A stretch of DNA of 64,000 nt from Parvibaculum sp041688015 (GTDB lineage Bacteria; Pseudomonadota; Alphaproteobacteria; Parvibaculales; Parvibaculaceae). Shown here one piece after another: positions 42,852 through 52,200 of the stretch; position 1 is the stretch's first letter; each line of letters begins with the position of its first letter. The position numbers and the translations under genes are program-made. Under the pieces are notes generated by a model. It did no database searches. It was given only the letters and a program-made list of their open reading frames with translations, and had not been told where the DNA came from. The DNA is taken from contig JBDNIY010000012.1 in NCBI GenBank assembly GCA_041688015.1, positions 1-64,000 of the forward strand. Direction: 5' to 3'.

Positions 42852-42879
42852 GCTGATCTTATCGACCAGCATGGCCTTT
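42843..42879 (-). terminator. Hairpin after dps that contains both candidate HAD start codons
   Basis: On the minus strand, AAAGGCCATGCTG pairs perfectly (13 bp) with CAGCATGGCCTTT, starting 36 bases after the dps stop. Only a short T-containing tail follows, so termination is likely partial. Each arm contains an ATG, so folding would hide the HAD start. Confidence 0.7.
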
Positions 42880-42914
42880 TCTGCAACTCACGTTTCGTGA
42901 CGCACTATGTCAGA

Positions 42915-43379
42915 TTAGCCGAGCATCGAGCGCAGCATCCAAGCGGTCTTTTCAGATGCCTCCATGCGCTGCGTCAAAAGGTCGGCTGTGGGTTCATCAT
43001 GCGCGTCATCGGCAACTTCGAAAATGCTACGCGCCGTGCGTGTCACCGTCTCATGGCCCTTAACAAGATTTTTGATCATCTGTTCGGCAGACGGCACATC
43101 GTCGTCTTGTTCAACCTTGGTGAGCTTGGCATAGGACTTGTAACCACCAGCGGGAAAGCCCAACGAGCGGATACGTTCGGCAACAAGATCGATCGCCAGC
43201 CAAAGCTCATTATACTGCGTCTCAAACATCAGATGCAGCGTGTTGAACATCGGGCCGGTCACGTTCCAATGGTAGTAATGGGTCTTGTGATAGAGCGTGT
43301 AGGTGTCTGCGAGCAAACGCGACAAGCCGTCGGCGATTTCTGCACGGTTTTTTTCGGGAATGCCAATATCGATTTTCAT
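42915..43379 (-). CDS. dps: Dps family ferritin-like DNA-protection protein
   Basis: Dodecameric mini-ferritin that oxidises and stores iron and shields DNA under stress; 154 aa, cytosolic. The ferroxidase helix block is clear: LYHKTHYYHWNVTGPMFNTL followed by HLMFETQYNELWLAIDLVAE, with the His and Asp/Glu ligands. The N-terminus is short and has few Lys/Arg, so DNA binding through a basic tail is unlikely. A short direct repeat (AAGGTCAGTTGGT, twice at about 43398-43424) lies just upstream and may be regulatory. Near Prx and TrxB it completes a peroxide-defence group. Confidence 0.94.
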   Translation of the reverse strand: MKIDIGIPEKNRAEIADGLSRLLADTYTLYHKTHYYHWNVTGPMFNTLHLMFETQYNELWLAIDLVAERIRSLGFPAGGYKSYAKLTKVEQDDDVPSAEQMIKNLVKGHETVTRTARSIFEVADDAHDEPTADLLTQRMEASEKTAWMLRSMLG

Positions 43380-43516
43380 GAATAGGGCCTCCTATAAGGT
43401 CAGTTGGTAAGGTCAGTTGGTCAATCTCAGTTGCCGATTATAGGCCTGAAGGCTGGTTTAAAATTGCTCTAAATGCGGCAAAAATTAGACGTGCCCTTTT
43501 ATCTCAGCGGGGGACA

Positions 43517-43551
43517 GAAAAAAGGCCCCGATGCGGATGCATCGAGGCCTT
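43517..43551 (-). terminator. Intrinsic terminator of aspC
   Basis: On the minus strand AAGGCCTCGATGC pairs with GCATCGGGGCCTT around a 4-base loop and runs into TTTTTT. It begins about 25 bases after the aspartate aminotransferase stop. Confidence 0.92.
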
Positions 43552-43575
43552 CTGACTAATTGAATGGGGCAACCC

Positions 43576-44778
43576 TTACTTGAGGCTTGCACAGAACCGC
43601 TGAATGCGTTCGCAAGCCGCCGTCAGCGCTTCCGTGGAGGTCGCATAGGAAATGCGGAAGAACGGCGACAGGCCGAAGGCTTCACCATGCACGGTGGCGA
43701 CGCCCTCTTCTTCCAGCAAGGCTTCGACAAAGTCCTGATCGTTTTCGAGCACCTTGCCCTTGGGCGTGGTCTTACCGATGCAACCCGCGCAAGACGGATA
43801 GACGTAAAACGCCCCTTCCGGCGTCGGGCATTTGATGCCGGTCGCTTGATTGAGCATCGAGACCACAAGATCTCGGCGTTCTTTGAACACAGCCGCGCGC
43901 TCTGGAATGAAATCCTGCGGGCCGTTCAAGGCTTCCACCGCCGCCCATTGGCTGATCGATGTCGGGTTTGACGTGGACTGGCTCTGGATCGTCGTCATCG
44001 CCTTGATGAGATCGAGCGGGCCACCGCAATAGCCGATACGCCAGCCGGTCATGGCATAGGCTTTGGAGACGCCGTTCATCGTCAGTGTACGATCATAAAG
44101 TTTTGGCTCGACCTGCGCAGGCGTCACAAACTTGAAGCCGTCGTAGGACAGATGTTCATACATGTCGTCGGTGAGGATCCAGACGTTGGGATGCTTCACC
44201 AGCACGTCGGTGAGTTTTTTCAGTTCGGCAGCCGTATAGGCAGCCCCCGTCGGGTTTGATGGCGAGTTGAAGAAAAACCACTTGGTCTTGGGCGTGATGG
44301 CTTTTTCAAGCACCTCGGGTTGTAGCTTAAAGCCCGATTCCATGCCTGCTTCGACGAACACGGGCGTGCCGCCCAGCATCGACACGATGTCAGGGTAGGA
44401 CACCCAATAGGGTGCGGGGATGATGACTTCATCGCCAGGGTTCAGGGTCGCGGCCATGGCGTTATAGATGATCGGCTTGCCGCCGGGCGAAACGAAACAT
44501 TGTGCGGGCTTGTAGTCGAGCCCGTTCTCGCGCTTGAACTTGGCGGAAATCGCCTGCTTCAGCTCATCAATGCCACCAACGGCTGTGTATTTCGTCTCGC
44601 CGCGCTTGATCGCTTCGATGGCGGCGGCCTTGATGTTGTCTGGCGTGTCAAAATCGGGTTCGCCCGCGCCAAGCCCGATGACATCGACGCCCTGGGCTTT
44701 CAGATCGCGCGCTTTCTGAGTCGCGGCGATGGTTGCCGACGGCTTGATGCGCTTCAGCGTATCCGAAAGGAAGGCCAT
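43576..44778 (-). CDS. aspC: Aspartate aminotransferase (class I PLP enzyme)
   Basis: Interconverts aspartate/2-oxoglutarate and oxaloacetate/glutamate; 400 aa from the ATG at 44778, with a GGAG site upstream. Fold-type I motifs: VIGLGAGEPDFDTPDNIKAA, FNSPSNPTGAAYTAAEL, the PLP lysine in NGVSKAYAMTGWRIGYCGGP, and FRISYATSTEALTAACERI with the substrate-binding Arg. Closest to the AatA/subgroup I-gamma type common in alphaproteobacteria, some of which also act on prephenate. A strong terminator follows. The symbol is by function; aatA would be equally fair. Confidence 0.94.
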   Translation of the reverse strand: MAFLSDTLKRIKPSATIAATQKARDLKAQGVDVIGLGAGEPDFDTPDNIKAAAIEAIKRGETKYTAVGGIDELKQAISAKFKRENGLDYKPAQCFVSPGGKPIIYNAMAATLNPGDEVIIPAPYWVSYPDIVSMLGGTPVFVEAGMESGFKLQPEVLEKAITPKTKWFFFNSPSNPTGAAYTAAELKKLTDVLVKHPNVWILTDDMYEHLSYDGFKFVTPAQVEPKLYDRTLTMNGVSKAYAMTGWRIGYCGGPLDLIKAMTTIQSQSTSNPTSISQWAAVEALNGPQDFIPERAAVFKERRDLVVSMLNQATGIKCPTPEGAFYVYPSCAGCIGKTTPKGKVLENDQDFVEALLEEEGVATVHGEAFGLSPFFRISYATSTEALTAACERIQRFCASLK

Positions 44779-44908
44779 GGTGGTGTACTCCAATGATTGA
44801 AAGGGCTGTCAAAACGGCTGAAAGCTAAGCTGGCTTGCGCGTCCACGCAACAGCACAGACCGGCCAAATCGACGCGTCTGAGACCAATTGCGATGAAACA
44901 ACGCTTTG

Positions 44909-45523
44909 TTACGCCTTGGCCACGCTGCACATCAGCGCGGCGAGGTCCAAATCACCACCCATTGCCTCAACACCAGCCGCCGCGCCTGCGCGATCAGCCG
45001 CACTCCTATTCTGACCGAGTTTCCACTTACCCTCAACACGGCTCATGGGAATCTCAAAAGCGACCAGCGCGCCAAGCATTGCCTTAAGTTTAGAGCTTGG
45101 CAATTCATCGGCCTGCCACGGCGGCGTCAAACTGCTTTCAAAATGCTGCGTCAAAGTGACGATGATCTCTTGCGTCCGTTCCGCCCCCACAATATGCGGC
45201 GCGCCATAGACATGCACGGCGGCGTAGTTCCATGTCGGCACACGGTCTTCGCTGGCATACCAATTGGGCGAGATATAGCCATGCGGGCCTTGAAAAATAG
45301 CAAGCGCCTCGCGCTCCCCATCAAACATCTGCCATTGCGGATTGGCGCGCGCCACATGGGCGATGAGGACACGCGCGTCGCCTCTTTGCTCAACGAGAAA
45401 CGGCACATGCGAGGCCACCGGCACCCCCTCACCGCATGAAACGAGCATGCCGAAAGGAAAGGCACGGATCAGGCTCTCAACTTTGGATTGATCGTCTTCA
45501 AGAAAGTCAGGCGGGATATACAT
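44909..45523 (-). CDS. FMN-binding negative regulator (PaiB family)
   Basis: Protein of 204 aa from ATG 45523. It begins MYIPPDFLEDDQSKVESLIR and has the split-barrel flavin fold with HVPFLVEQRGDARVLIAHVA, HGYISPNWYASEDRVPTWNY and AAVHVYGAPHIV, the PaiB signature. In Bacillus, PaiB represses sporulation and protease genes, but most homologues are probably flavoproteins of unknown role. A longer frame to 45766 shows no similarity. It stands alone, convergent with nothing and upstream of an AT-rich gap. Confidence 0.92.
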   Translation of the reverse strand: MYIPPDFLEDDQSKVESLIRAFPFGMLVSCGEGVPVASHVPFLVEQRGDARVLIAHVARANPQWQMFDGEREALAIFQGPHGYISPNWYASEDRVPTWNYAAVHVYGAPHIVGAERTQEIIVTLTQHFESSLTPPWQADELPSSKLKAMLGALVAFEIPMSRVEGKWKLGQNRSAADRAGAAAGVEAMGGDLDLAALMCSVAKA

Positions 45524-46007
45524 CGAAAGGGCTCCAAGATATGCAGGCGCGGCGCGCGGCGTCTCGTTGGGATTTTGGTGGGTCAAACTCCCACTGTCGC
45601 TTGTATTTTGACCCGCCCAAACAAACCTTAGCACACCAAACCACCGCCGCCCGCCTCGGATCGCCCGATTATCCGACCTTTCCGCTACGGAAATGTCGCT
45701 ATCAGCAGGTATGTGATCCACGCGAAGGTTGTCTGCGCATAACGTCAGATATGCACAGAATTGCACAGATAAAATTCAATATTACTGGCGAATTAATGAG
45801 TTATTACTCAATAAAGGCACGTCAAGTCACGTATAAAAAACTGAATCCTAGTATTGCTTATTTATGTGCAAACTCGGATTTTAATCAAACAACGGGAAGT
45901 CCAGTTCAATGCGCTTTAATTCCTGAGAACGATGTGTACAGACGGCTGATTAACACCGGTGAGTTGACCAAGAGAATTGGCAAGAATGAGAGACAAAGGA
46001 ATCCGAA
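45524..46007. other. AT-rich intergenic region before the tetR pair
   Basis: This gap of about 480 bases holds promoters for the PaiB-like gene (minus) and the TetR pair (plus). Bases 45770-45990 are clearly more AT-rich than the neighbours. A 73-codon plus-strand frame (45796-46017) exists but lacks a ribosome site and overlaps the TetR start; I do not call it. Confidence 0.5.
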
Positions 46008-46622
46008 TTGGGACTAGAACAATACCGACAATCTGTGAAGGAGAGCAAAAGAGCTTCGATTCTCGCGGCGAGCCGAGAGAACTTCTTGAAGAATGGCTAC
46101 AATCGGGCGACAGTTGCCGACATTGCGCGCGAAGCTGACGTCTCAACGGCCACGCTCTACAAGCACTTTGCCTCGAAGGAAATCCTGTTTGCCACCGTGG
46201 TGCGCAACGCTTGCGCGGATATTGGCGATGAATTCCTGCCCGTCACCCAAGGCACCGACCTGCGCCAAATTTTCCATGACCTAGCCTGGACCTATCTCAA
46301 GGCCCAATTTGAGTTTGGCGTCATCGCGCTGCTGCGCATCGTCATTGCCGAAGTGCCCAGCGCGCCGCAAGTGGCCCTCGACACCTATCAGTTCATCACG
46401 CTTCATCGCAAAAAGCAGATCATCAAAACACTGGATAGTCTTGTCGAGCGCAAGATGCTGAAACCCCATGACACCGATCTCGGCCTTACGCTGATCGCCG
46501 GCATGGTCAAAGAAATGTTTGTCTGGCCTGCCCTGTTTGACGCCAGCTATAAGCTGCCCGACAATGCGGAGGAGATTCTCTACGAGGCGATAGACACCTA
46601 TCTCGCCCATTATGCGGCGTGA
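46008..46622 (+). CDS. TetR/AcrR family regulator, first of a tandem pair
   Basis: Protein of 204 aa. The N-terminal TetR helix-turn-helix reads ILAASRENFLKNGYNRATVA then DIAREADVSTATLYKHFASK. The C-terminal ligand domain contains ALLRIVIAEVPSAPQVALDT and GMVKEMFVWPALFD, as in the TetR_C_7-like AefR/DUF groups. The start is TTG at 46008, supported by an AAAGGA site 7 bases upstream; no closer ATG exists in frame before the HTH. It is followed 31 bases later by a paralogue. No obvious efflux or enzyme target is adjacent. Confidence 0.9.
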   Translation: MGLEQYRQSVKESKRASILAASRENFLKNGYNRATVADIAREADVSTATLYKHFASKEILFATVVRNACADIGDEFLPVTQGTDLRQIFHDLAWTYLKAQFEFGVIALLRIVIAEVPSAPQVALDTYQFITLHRKKQIIKTLDSLVERKMLKPHDTDLGLTLIAGMVKEMFVWPALFDASYKLPDNAEEILYEAIDTYLAHYAA

Positions 46623-46653
46623 TCTCCGCTAGCAGACGGCGTCAGGGGCCATA

Positions 46654-47316
46654 GTGAACGCAAATTTCGATAGCTACCGCGACAGCGTGGCGCGCGCCAA
46701 ACACGCAGCCATTTTGGAAGCGGCCCGCGTCCAGTTTCTCGAACACGGTTTCACGCGCTCCGGCATGACCGACATTGCGCGCCGAGCCGATGTTTCAACT
46801 GCGACGCTCTATAAGCATTTTCGCTCCAAAGAAATTCTGTTTGCCGAAATCATCGAGCGCGCCACCGAGAGCGCCAACTTCAACTACACGCCCGCTGCCA
46901 CCGACGCATCGCTTGTCGAAAACATCTGCCATGACACACGCCTGAGCCTTGACGCATTTATCGCTGGCGAGCTACCGCCCCTGATGCGCATCGTCATTGC
47001 CGAAGTGCCACTGGCGCCCGAGCTGGCACGCGCCACCTTTGAGCGCATTTCAGCCAAATGGCACACGCGCACTCTGAAAACGCTGGACGGATTGATCGCC
47101 CTTAATCTGGTGCGACCCCACGACACCGATATCAGCGCGCGCTTCGTCGTTGGCATGGTCAAAGAGGTTTTTATTTGGCCGAGCCTTTTTCACACCGACA
47201 AGGTGGTGCCTGACGACGCAGACGGCCGCAAAATCCGCGAGATCGTCGAGATGTTTCTCAGTCGCTACGGTGTCCCACCAGACCTCAGCGCGTCGCCACA
47301 AAAGCATAGCGGTTAA
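46654..47316 (+). CDS. TetR/AcrR family regulator, second of a tandem pair
   Basis: Protein of 220 aa, clearly paralogous to the gene before it along its whole length: ILEAARVQFLEHGFTRSGMT, DIARRADVSTATLYKHFRSK, LMRIVIAEVPLAPELARATF and GMVKEVFIWPSLFH. It starts with GTG at 46654 behind a CAGGGG site. It ends 32 bases inside the convergent methyltransferase gene. The two may form heterodimers or read different ligands after duplication; that is speculation. Confidence 0.9.
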   Translation: MNANFDSYRDSVARAKHAAILEAARVQFLEHGFTRSGMTDIARRADVSTATLYKHFRSKEILFAEIIERATESANFNYTPAATDASLVENICHDTRLSLDAFIAGELPPLMRIVIAEVPLAPELARATFERISAKWHTRTLKTLDGLIALNLVRPHDTDISARFVVGMVKEVFIWPSLFHTDKVVPDDADGRKIREIVEMFLSRYGVPPDLSASPQKHSG

Positions 47317-48076
47317 GGCTGAAAAAGAACTCGCCGCGTTCGCCTAACCGCAACTGATCATCATACCAAGCCTGCGCCTCCTCGCGGCTCACCCCATGGC
47401 GCTCGCCATTGGCGCTCACATAGCCACGAATGGAGCGCATGATGCCCGCCGCATAAGAGACCGGCTGCCAATGCGGCGTCAGCATGGGCACGATCTCGAC
47501 ACGCGTGACCGTGAAGCCCGCCCGCCGAAGGCTCGCGCCCAGCGTCGCGGGCAAATGCGGATCGGCCAGATGATCGTCCCAAACCGCCAGCACGCGTTTC
47601 GCGCGCGCCACATCGCTCGAATGCCAGACCATGCTGCGCCAATCTGTATCCAGAATGACGGCGCGCCCGCCGGGCTTTAACACGCGGTAAAGCTCGCTCA
47701 AAGCCTTAGGCAAGGGCGCGACATATTCGTAAACCTGCGTTGATACCACCGCGTCAAACGCGCCATCGGCAAAGCCGAGTTTCAGCGCGTCGCCTTCGAC
47801 ACATTCGGCCTGCGGCAGAGCGGCCAACCGCGTGCGCGCCATCGTCAACATGGCAGGCGCGGTGTCGAGCCCAACCAACCGCCCCGTATCGCCCACCATG
47901 CGCGCCAGATCATGCGCCAGCAGCCCCGGCCCGACGCCGATGTCGAGAATATGCTCACCCGGCCGCGGACACAGCATGTCGATGACGCGGGCACGCTGGC
48001 CGACCACGTCGGGCGTCAGATACATGGCCTCGACAGCGCGGGCGGCGGCTTCGCCAAATTCAAGTTGATTGCTCAT
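47285..48076 (-). CDS. SAM-dependent methyltransferase (UbiE/Methyltransf_11-like)
   Basis: Protein of 263 aa. Motif I is EHILDIGVGPGLLAHDLARM, followed by VGLDTAPAMLTMARTRLAAL, AECVEGDALKLGFADGAFDA and VLKPGGRAVILDTDWRSMVW. The C-terminal third resembles small-molecule methyltransferases such as arsenite or phenazine types but lacks clustered cysteines. Nine bases separate it from the upstream PH-domain gene on the same strand, so they probably share a transcript. Its end overlaps the convergent tetR gene. Confidence 0.9.
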   Translation of the reverse strand: MSNQLEFGEAAARAVEAMYLTPDVVGQRARVIDMLCPRPGEHILDIGVGPGLLAHDLARMVGDTGRLVGLDTAPAMLTMARTRLAALPQAECVEGDALKLGFADGAFDAVVSTQVYEYVAPLPKALSELYRVLKPGGRAVILDTDWRSMVWHSSDVARAKRVLAVWDDHLADPHLPATLGASLRRAGFTVTRVEIVPMLTPHWQPVSYAAGIMRSIRGYVSANGERHGVSREEAQAWYDDQLRLGERGEFFFSLNRYAFVATR

Positions 48077-48085
48077 TTTCTCTTC

Positions 48086-48571
48086 TCATTTGAGGTCTTG
48101 TGGGCGGCCAAATTCACTGCGCTCAGGCAGCACTAAAGCGGCCGCAATGACATCGGGCCGGTCAAGATCGGCGATAAACAAACGCGCGCCCGACAGCGTT
48201 TTGACATCCAGCGCCCCACCACCGAACAAACGCTGCGGTAGCGAGCGGCGCACCCGCACAGAGGCCACCTCGTCCACGCCGATGGTGGCGGTCTTGGGGC
48301 GCAACACCCCCGAACGCATAGTGAGGACGCCGCCCTCGCGCAAGGCGACCTCCAGCACGCGGGCGCGCAACGCCGCAAAGGCGAGCAGCACCGGCACGCC
48401 CAAAGCCTCGACCGCCAGCGCCACCGCCTTGATGCCGCCAAGCGCTGGCTGGCGCGTCACCGCCCAAGCATAAATCGTCGCCCAGACCAGCGCGACAACG
48501 ACACTGGGCAAATAGATCGTCCAATGCGCGCGAGCAACGCAAGGCGGCGGGAAGGCAGGCGGATTCGACAT
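48086..48571 (-). CDS. Membrane protein with bacterial PH-like domain
   Basis: Protein of 161 aa. Two hydrophobic segments near the start (TIYLPSVVVALVWATIYAWA and LAVEALGVPVLLAFAALRA) are followed by a beta-rich domain: VLTMRSGVLRPKTATIGVDE, VASVRVRRSLPQRLFGGGAL, DVKTLSGARLFIADLDRPD. This layout matches YdbS/bPH2 domain proteins. Function is unknown. It lies immediately upstream of the methyltransferase gene on the same strand. Confidence 0.75.
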   Translation of the reverse strand: MSNPPAFPPPCVARAHWTIYLPSVVVALVWATIYAWAVTRQPALGGIKAVALAVEALGVPVLLAFAALRARVLEVALREGGVLTMRSGVLRPKTATIGVDEVASVRVRRSLPQRLFGGGALDVKTLSGARLFIADLDRPDVIAAALVLPERSEFGRPQDLK

Positions 48572-49217
48572 GGGAGGAGGATTGCAGAGGCGGCGCGCAA
48601 GGGAAAGCGGAATGAGGCGGATGGGCTTTTGGGTGGGGCGGTCCTTCGAGACGGCGCAAGCGCACCTCCTCAGGATGAGGATACTAAAAATAATGCCTCA
48701 TCCTGAGGAGGTGCGCTTGCGCCGTCTCGAAGGACCGCAAACACCAAAATCCTCGCCTGAGGATCAGGCAAGGGGCGAGCACGCAACACAGAGGCGCCGG
48801 AACAAAGAAGGGGCGCGGGGTTTGATCTCAACGCACGCGATTCCACGCGTGACGCGTTAACACGTATGGGGCGCATCAAAACCACACCCCGCGCACGACA
48901 TTTTTACGACTTCTCCGCTTTCACTTGCGTTACTCATCGGGCGTCTGACTGCATCAACAGGGCCGTTAGTCCCGTTCGATTCATATGTCGCTTGCCGCCC
49001 ACACTCCGGTCGGTCCGGAAAATCCCTAGGTGGCGGCAATGACATGAATATGGGAGCGGATATGGTGGGGAGGATAAGTTTTTTGCGGGGATTTCTCTTG
49101 GGGGGTGTGGCCATCCTTCGAGACGCCGCCAAGAGGCGGCTCCTCAGGATGAGGATATTTTTATGATGCCACATCCTAAGGAGGGCCGCTTGGCCCGTCT
49201 CGAAGGATGGCCCAGCT
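48572..49217. repeat. REP-rich region with a perfect 43-bp inverted repeat
   Basis: Arms 48638-48680 and 48696-48738 are exact reverse complements (43 bp; ends GCGGTCCTTCGAGACGG, loop ATACTAAAAATAATG). A second facing REP pair is at 49109-49154 (CCATCCTTCGAGACGCCGCC ... CAGGATGAGG) and 49171-49211 (ACATCCTAAGGAGGG ... CGTCTCGAAGGATGG). Between them (48740-49100) I see no supported gene. Confidence 0.9.
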
Positions 49218-52200
49218 CTACCCCCGCTCCGTCATAAAATAGCGCTCGCCCGTTTTTTGCGCTTGGCCGTGCATGGCGAGAATTTCGAGGAGTTCGGAGA
49301 CTTTCTCTGCGCGCTTCTTGCCGCCTTTGAAGATGCGCGAGACATCGCCGGACGAGACGGGGCCAGAGGCGCGCAAAAGCTCGTCGCGCACGGCCTTGAT
49401 TTGATCGGGCAATTTGGCAGGCCATGCAGGCGCTTTGGCGCTGGCGGCGACGGGCATGTCGAGGGTGGCTTCGACTTGCTCTGCCTTAGCGGCGCCTTTG
49501 GCAAAACGCGGGATCTGATAGTCAGGCCGCAACCAGCGCACATGGCCCTGCTTTTCTTCCGCCGCTCGTTCCTTGTTGAGCGCCACAAGACGTTCAAGAA
49601 TTTGCTCGTCGCTCAAATCAGCGGGCCAGCCATAGGCCTCGAAGGTGGCAGCGTCGATCTCGTCATGCAATTGCCGCAACACGGAGACAAGCCCCTGCTC
49701 ATGGATCGCGCGCTCCTTGTCGGTAAGCGGTGCGGCGGCGGGATCAGCGTCCAACGCGCGCAGACGTTCGAGCACGTTATACATGCCCGTCATGGTGAGA
49801 TCGGGATGCGCCGCCTGGCGCTCTTTGCGGAAGGCATCCAACCGCTCGCCAAGATCGCGCAGACGGGATTTGATGGCGTCAGAGGGATCGGGGAATGGGA
49901 AGGGGTCGAAGCAACGGGTCTTGTTGTAACGTGGATCGTTGCCGACGCCCAGACGACCACCAGCCGCCAGCGCCCACGTCACATGGATGCGCGAGGACAG
50001 AACGGCCATCTGCGATGCATCTTCAAGCGCCATACAAACAAGCATGTTGTCTGGCAAAACATTGCCATCCAAGTAGGAAAAAAAGCGATGCTTGGCTGTC
50101 TCCGTTGTAGCAATGTAACGCGGCAAACCTTCTAAAGCAGGGCGAAGGTCTTTTCGAGGCTCGCCAAAAACCCACCAATTTTTTCGATAAGTCGCTCGAT
50201 TGTTCTGATCTCGCTCAGGTTTCACCGTTTCATAGATGCGTTGATAGACAGCCGGATATTTTGTCTGAACCTCCGCAGCTGAAAGCCCGAACAGATCAAT
50301 GACCATTACACCACGCGGAACAGACGTGAGGTCACGCCCATTTCGATAGGGACGGATGTGTGTTTCCAATCCTGCGATCTGACCAAGGCCAAGGTCTTCA
50401 GCTTCATCCGGCGTCACGATAAATCCAGAACCGTGCAGCTTTACGCCGGGACTGCTCAATCCCTCATTCGCCAGCAAACTATCTGCGCTTGATAGGTCGG
50501 CACCAATTGTAAGATTTGGCCGTATCAGCCCAACACGCTCAGACAATCCAACCTGCGGCTGATCTGTATTCAAGGCATCTTCCGACACCACCTCCAACAA
50601 TCGCCCAAGATGATGGCCCGCCACGCCCACCGTCATGGCAATGCGCACTGCCGCCTTATCGGCGCTCTTGAGCCAAGGATGATCGGGAATGGCGAAAGTG
50701 AGAGACAGAGGTTTTTTCTGCCCCATGTGATGCTCGATGACACGGCGCGAAAAGGTCTGCGTGATCGAATTTGTGGTGATGAGACCAAAGCGATGGGCTT
50801 TACCTTCACGCACAAGCTCGGCGGCGTGATCCCAGAAATGCATGACGAAATCGGCACCACCGGGAATATGCGGGCGCGCGGCCCAGATGGCCTCGGCATA
50901 GCCGCCGCCCATGTCGGCGCGAATATCCTTGCCGCCGAGAAAAGGCGGATTGCCGACAATGAAATCTGCCTTGGGCCAAACGGCAGGGCGCGGCTTTGAA
51001 TAGGTGTAAAGCTCGACACGCGCCATCTCGTCGGGCACTTCTTCGCCCGTGACGGGATGGGTCTTTGTCGTAGTGCCGTCCCAGCGCGAGACGGGCGCGC
51101 CCGCCTCGTCGCGTTGCAGCTCGCGCTTGTCGAAGGCGAGCACCGCGTCTTGCTCTTTGATATTGCCGAAGGCGCGCAGCACCGGCTCGGCAATGGCGTT
51201 TTGCCCGCCGGTTCTGATCTGCCATTTGATGAAGCCGATCCACAGCACAAGGTCTGCGATCTGCACCGCACGCGGATTGATTTCCAACCCCAGAAACTGA
51301 TGCGGATCGACGGTATGGGCCGACATTTGCAACACATATTGTTGCTCGCCCAAATCGCCCAGATATTCCAGCACCTCGCCTTCGAGCCGCTTCATTAGCT
51401 CCATTGCGACATAGAGAAAATTTCCGGTGCCGCAGGCGGGATCGAGCACGCGGGTTGAACAAAGCTGCTGATGGAAGGCGCGCACGGCGCTGCGCGCCTC
51501 ATCGGCCTTGCCCTCTTGCATCAATTGTTCGGCTTCGGCCTGAACCAGCTTCCAGTCGTCGGTCAGCGGCTCGATGATGGTGGGCACGACGAGGCGCTCG
51601 ACATAGGCGCGCGGGGTGTAATGGGCGCCGAGCTTGTGGCGGTCGCGCTTGTCCAGCGCGCGCTCCAGCAGCGTGCCGAAAATGGCAGGCTCGACATCGC
51701 GCCAGTCGCGCCGCGCGGCGATGAACAGCTCATGGATTTCGGCGGGCTCCAGCGTGATGGCAGACGGGTCGGCAAACAAGCCACCATTGAAGCGCTTGAC
51801 GATCTCGTTGATCGTGCCGGTGTAGCCGCCCGCGTTCATCGCCTTCCACAAGTCTTCCAGCGCAAAGCGGAACTTGTCGGGCGTGTCTTTCATCTGCTCC
51901 AGCAGCTTGGTGAAAGAACCATCGGGCAGGAGCATCACGTCTTCGGCAAACATGGTGAAAAGGCAGCGCATGAGAAACTCGGCCACCTTGCCTGCGTCAT
52001 GGCCGCGCAACTCCAGCGCCTTGGCGATGCGGGCGAGGCGCTCGGCAATGTCGCGCGTGACCTCGGCGGATTTGCGCGCGGGGTCGAGCGACAGCGGGTC
52101 GGTCCAGACGGCGGCGAGCCGCGCCCGCATGGCCGGATCGCGCAGATCATCCAGCATGATGCGATAGCCGCGCCGGTCTGGAAACTGCGCGTAGTTTTTG

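Noticed and set aside
45796..46017. 73-codon frame just before the first tetR gene
   Set aside because: No ribosome site, overlaps the tetR start by 10 bases and lies in an AT-rich control region.
48857..49174. Minus-strand frame of 105 codons between REP clusters
   Set aside because: Its first half is translated REP sequence and there is no supporting start signal.
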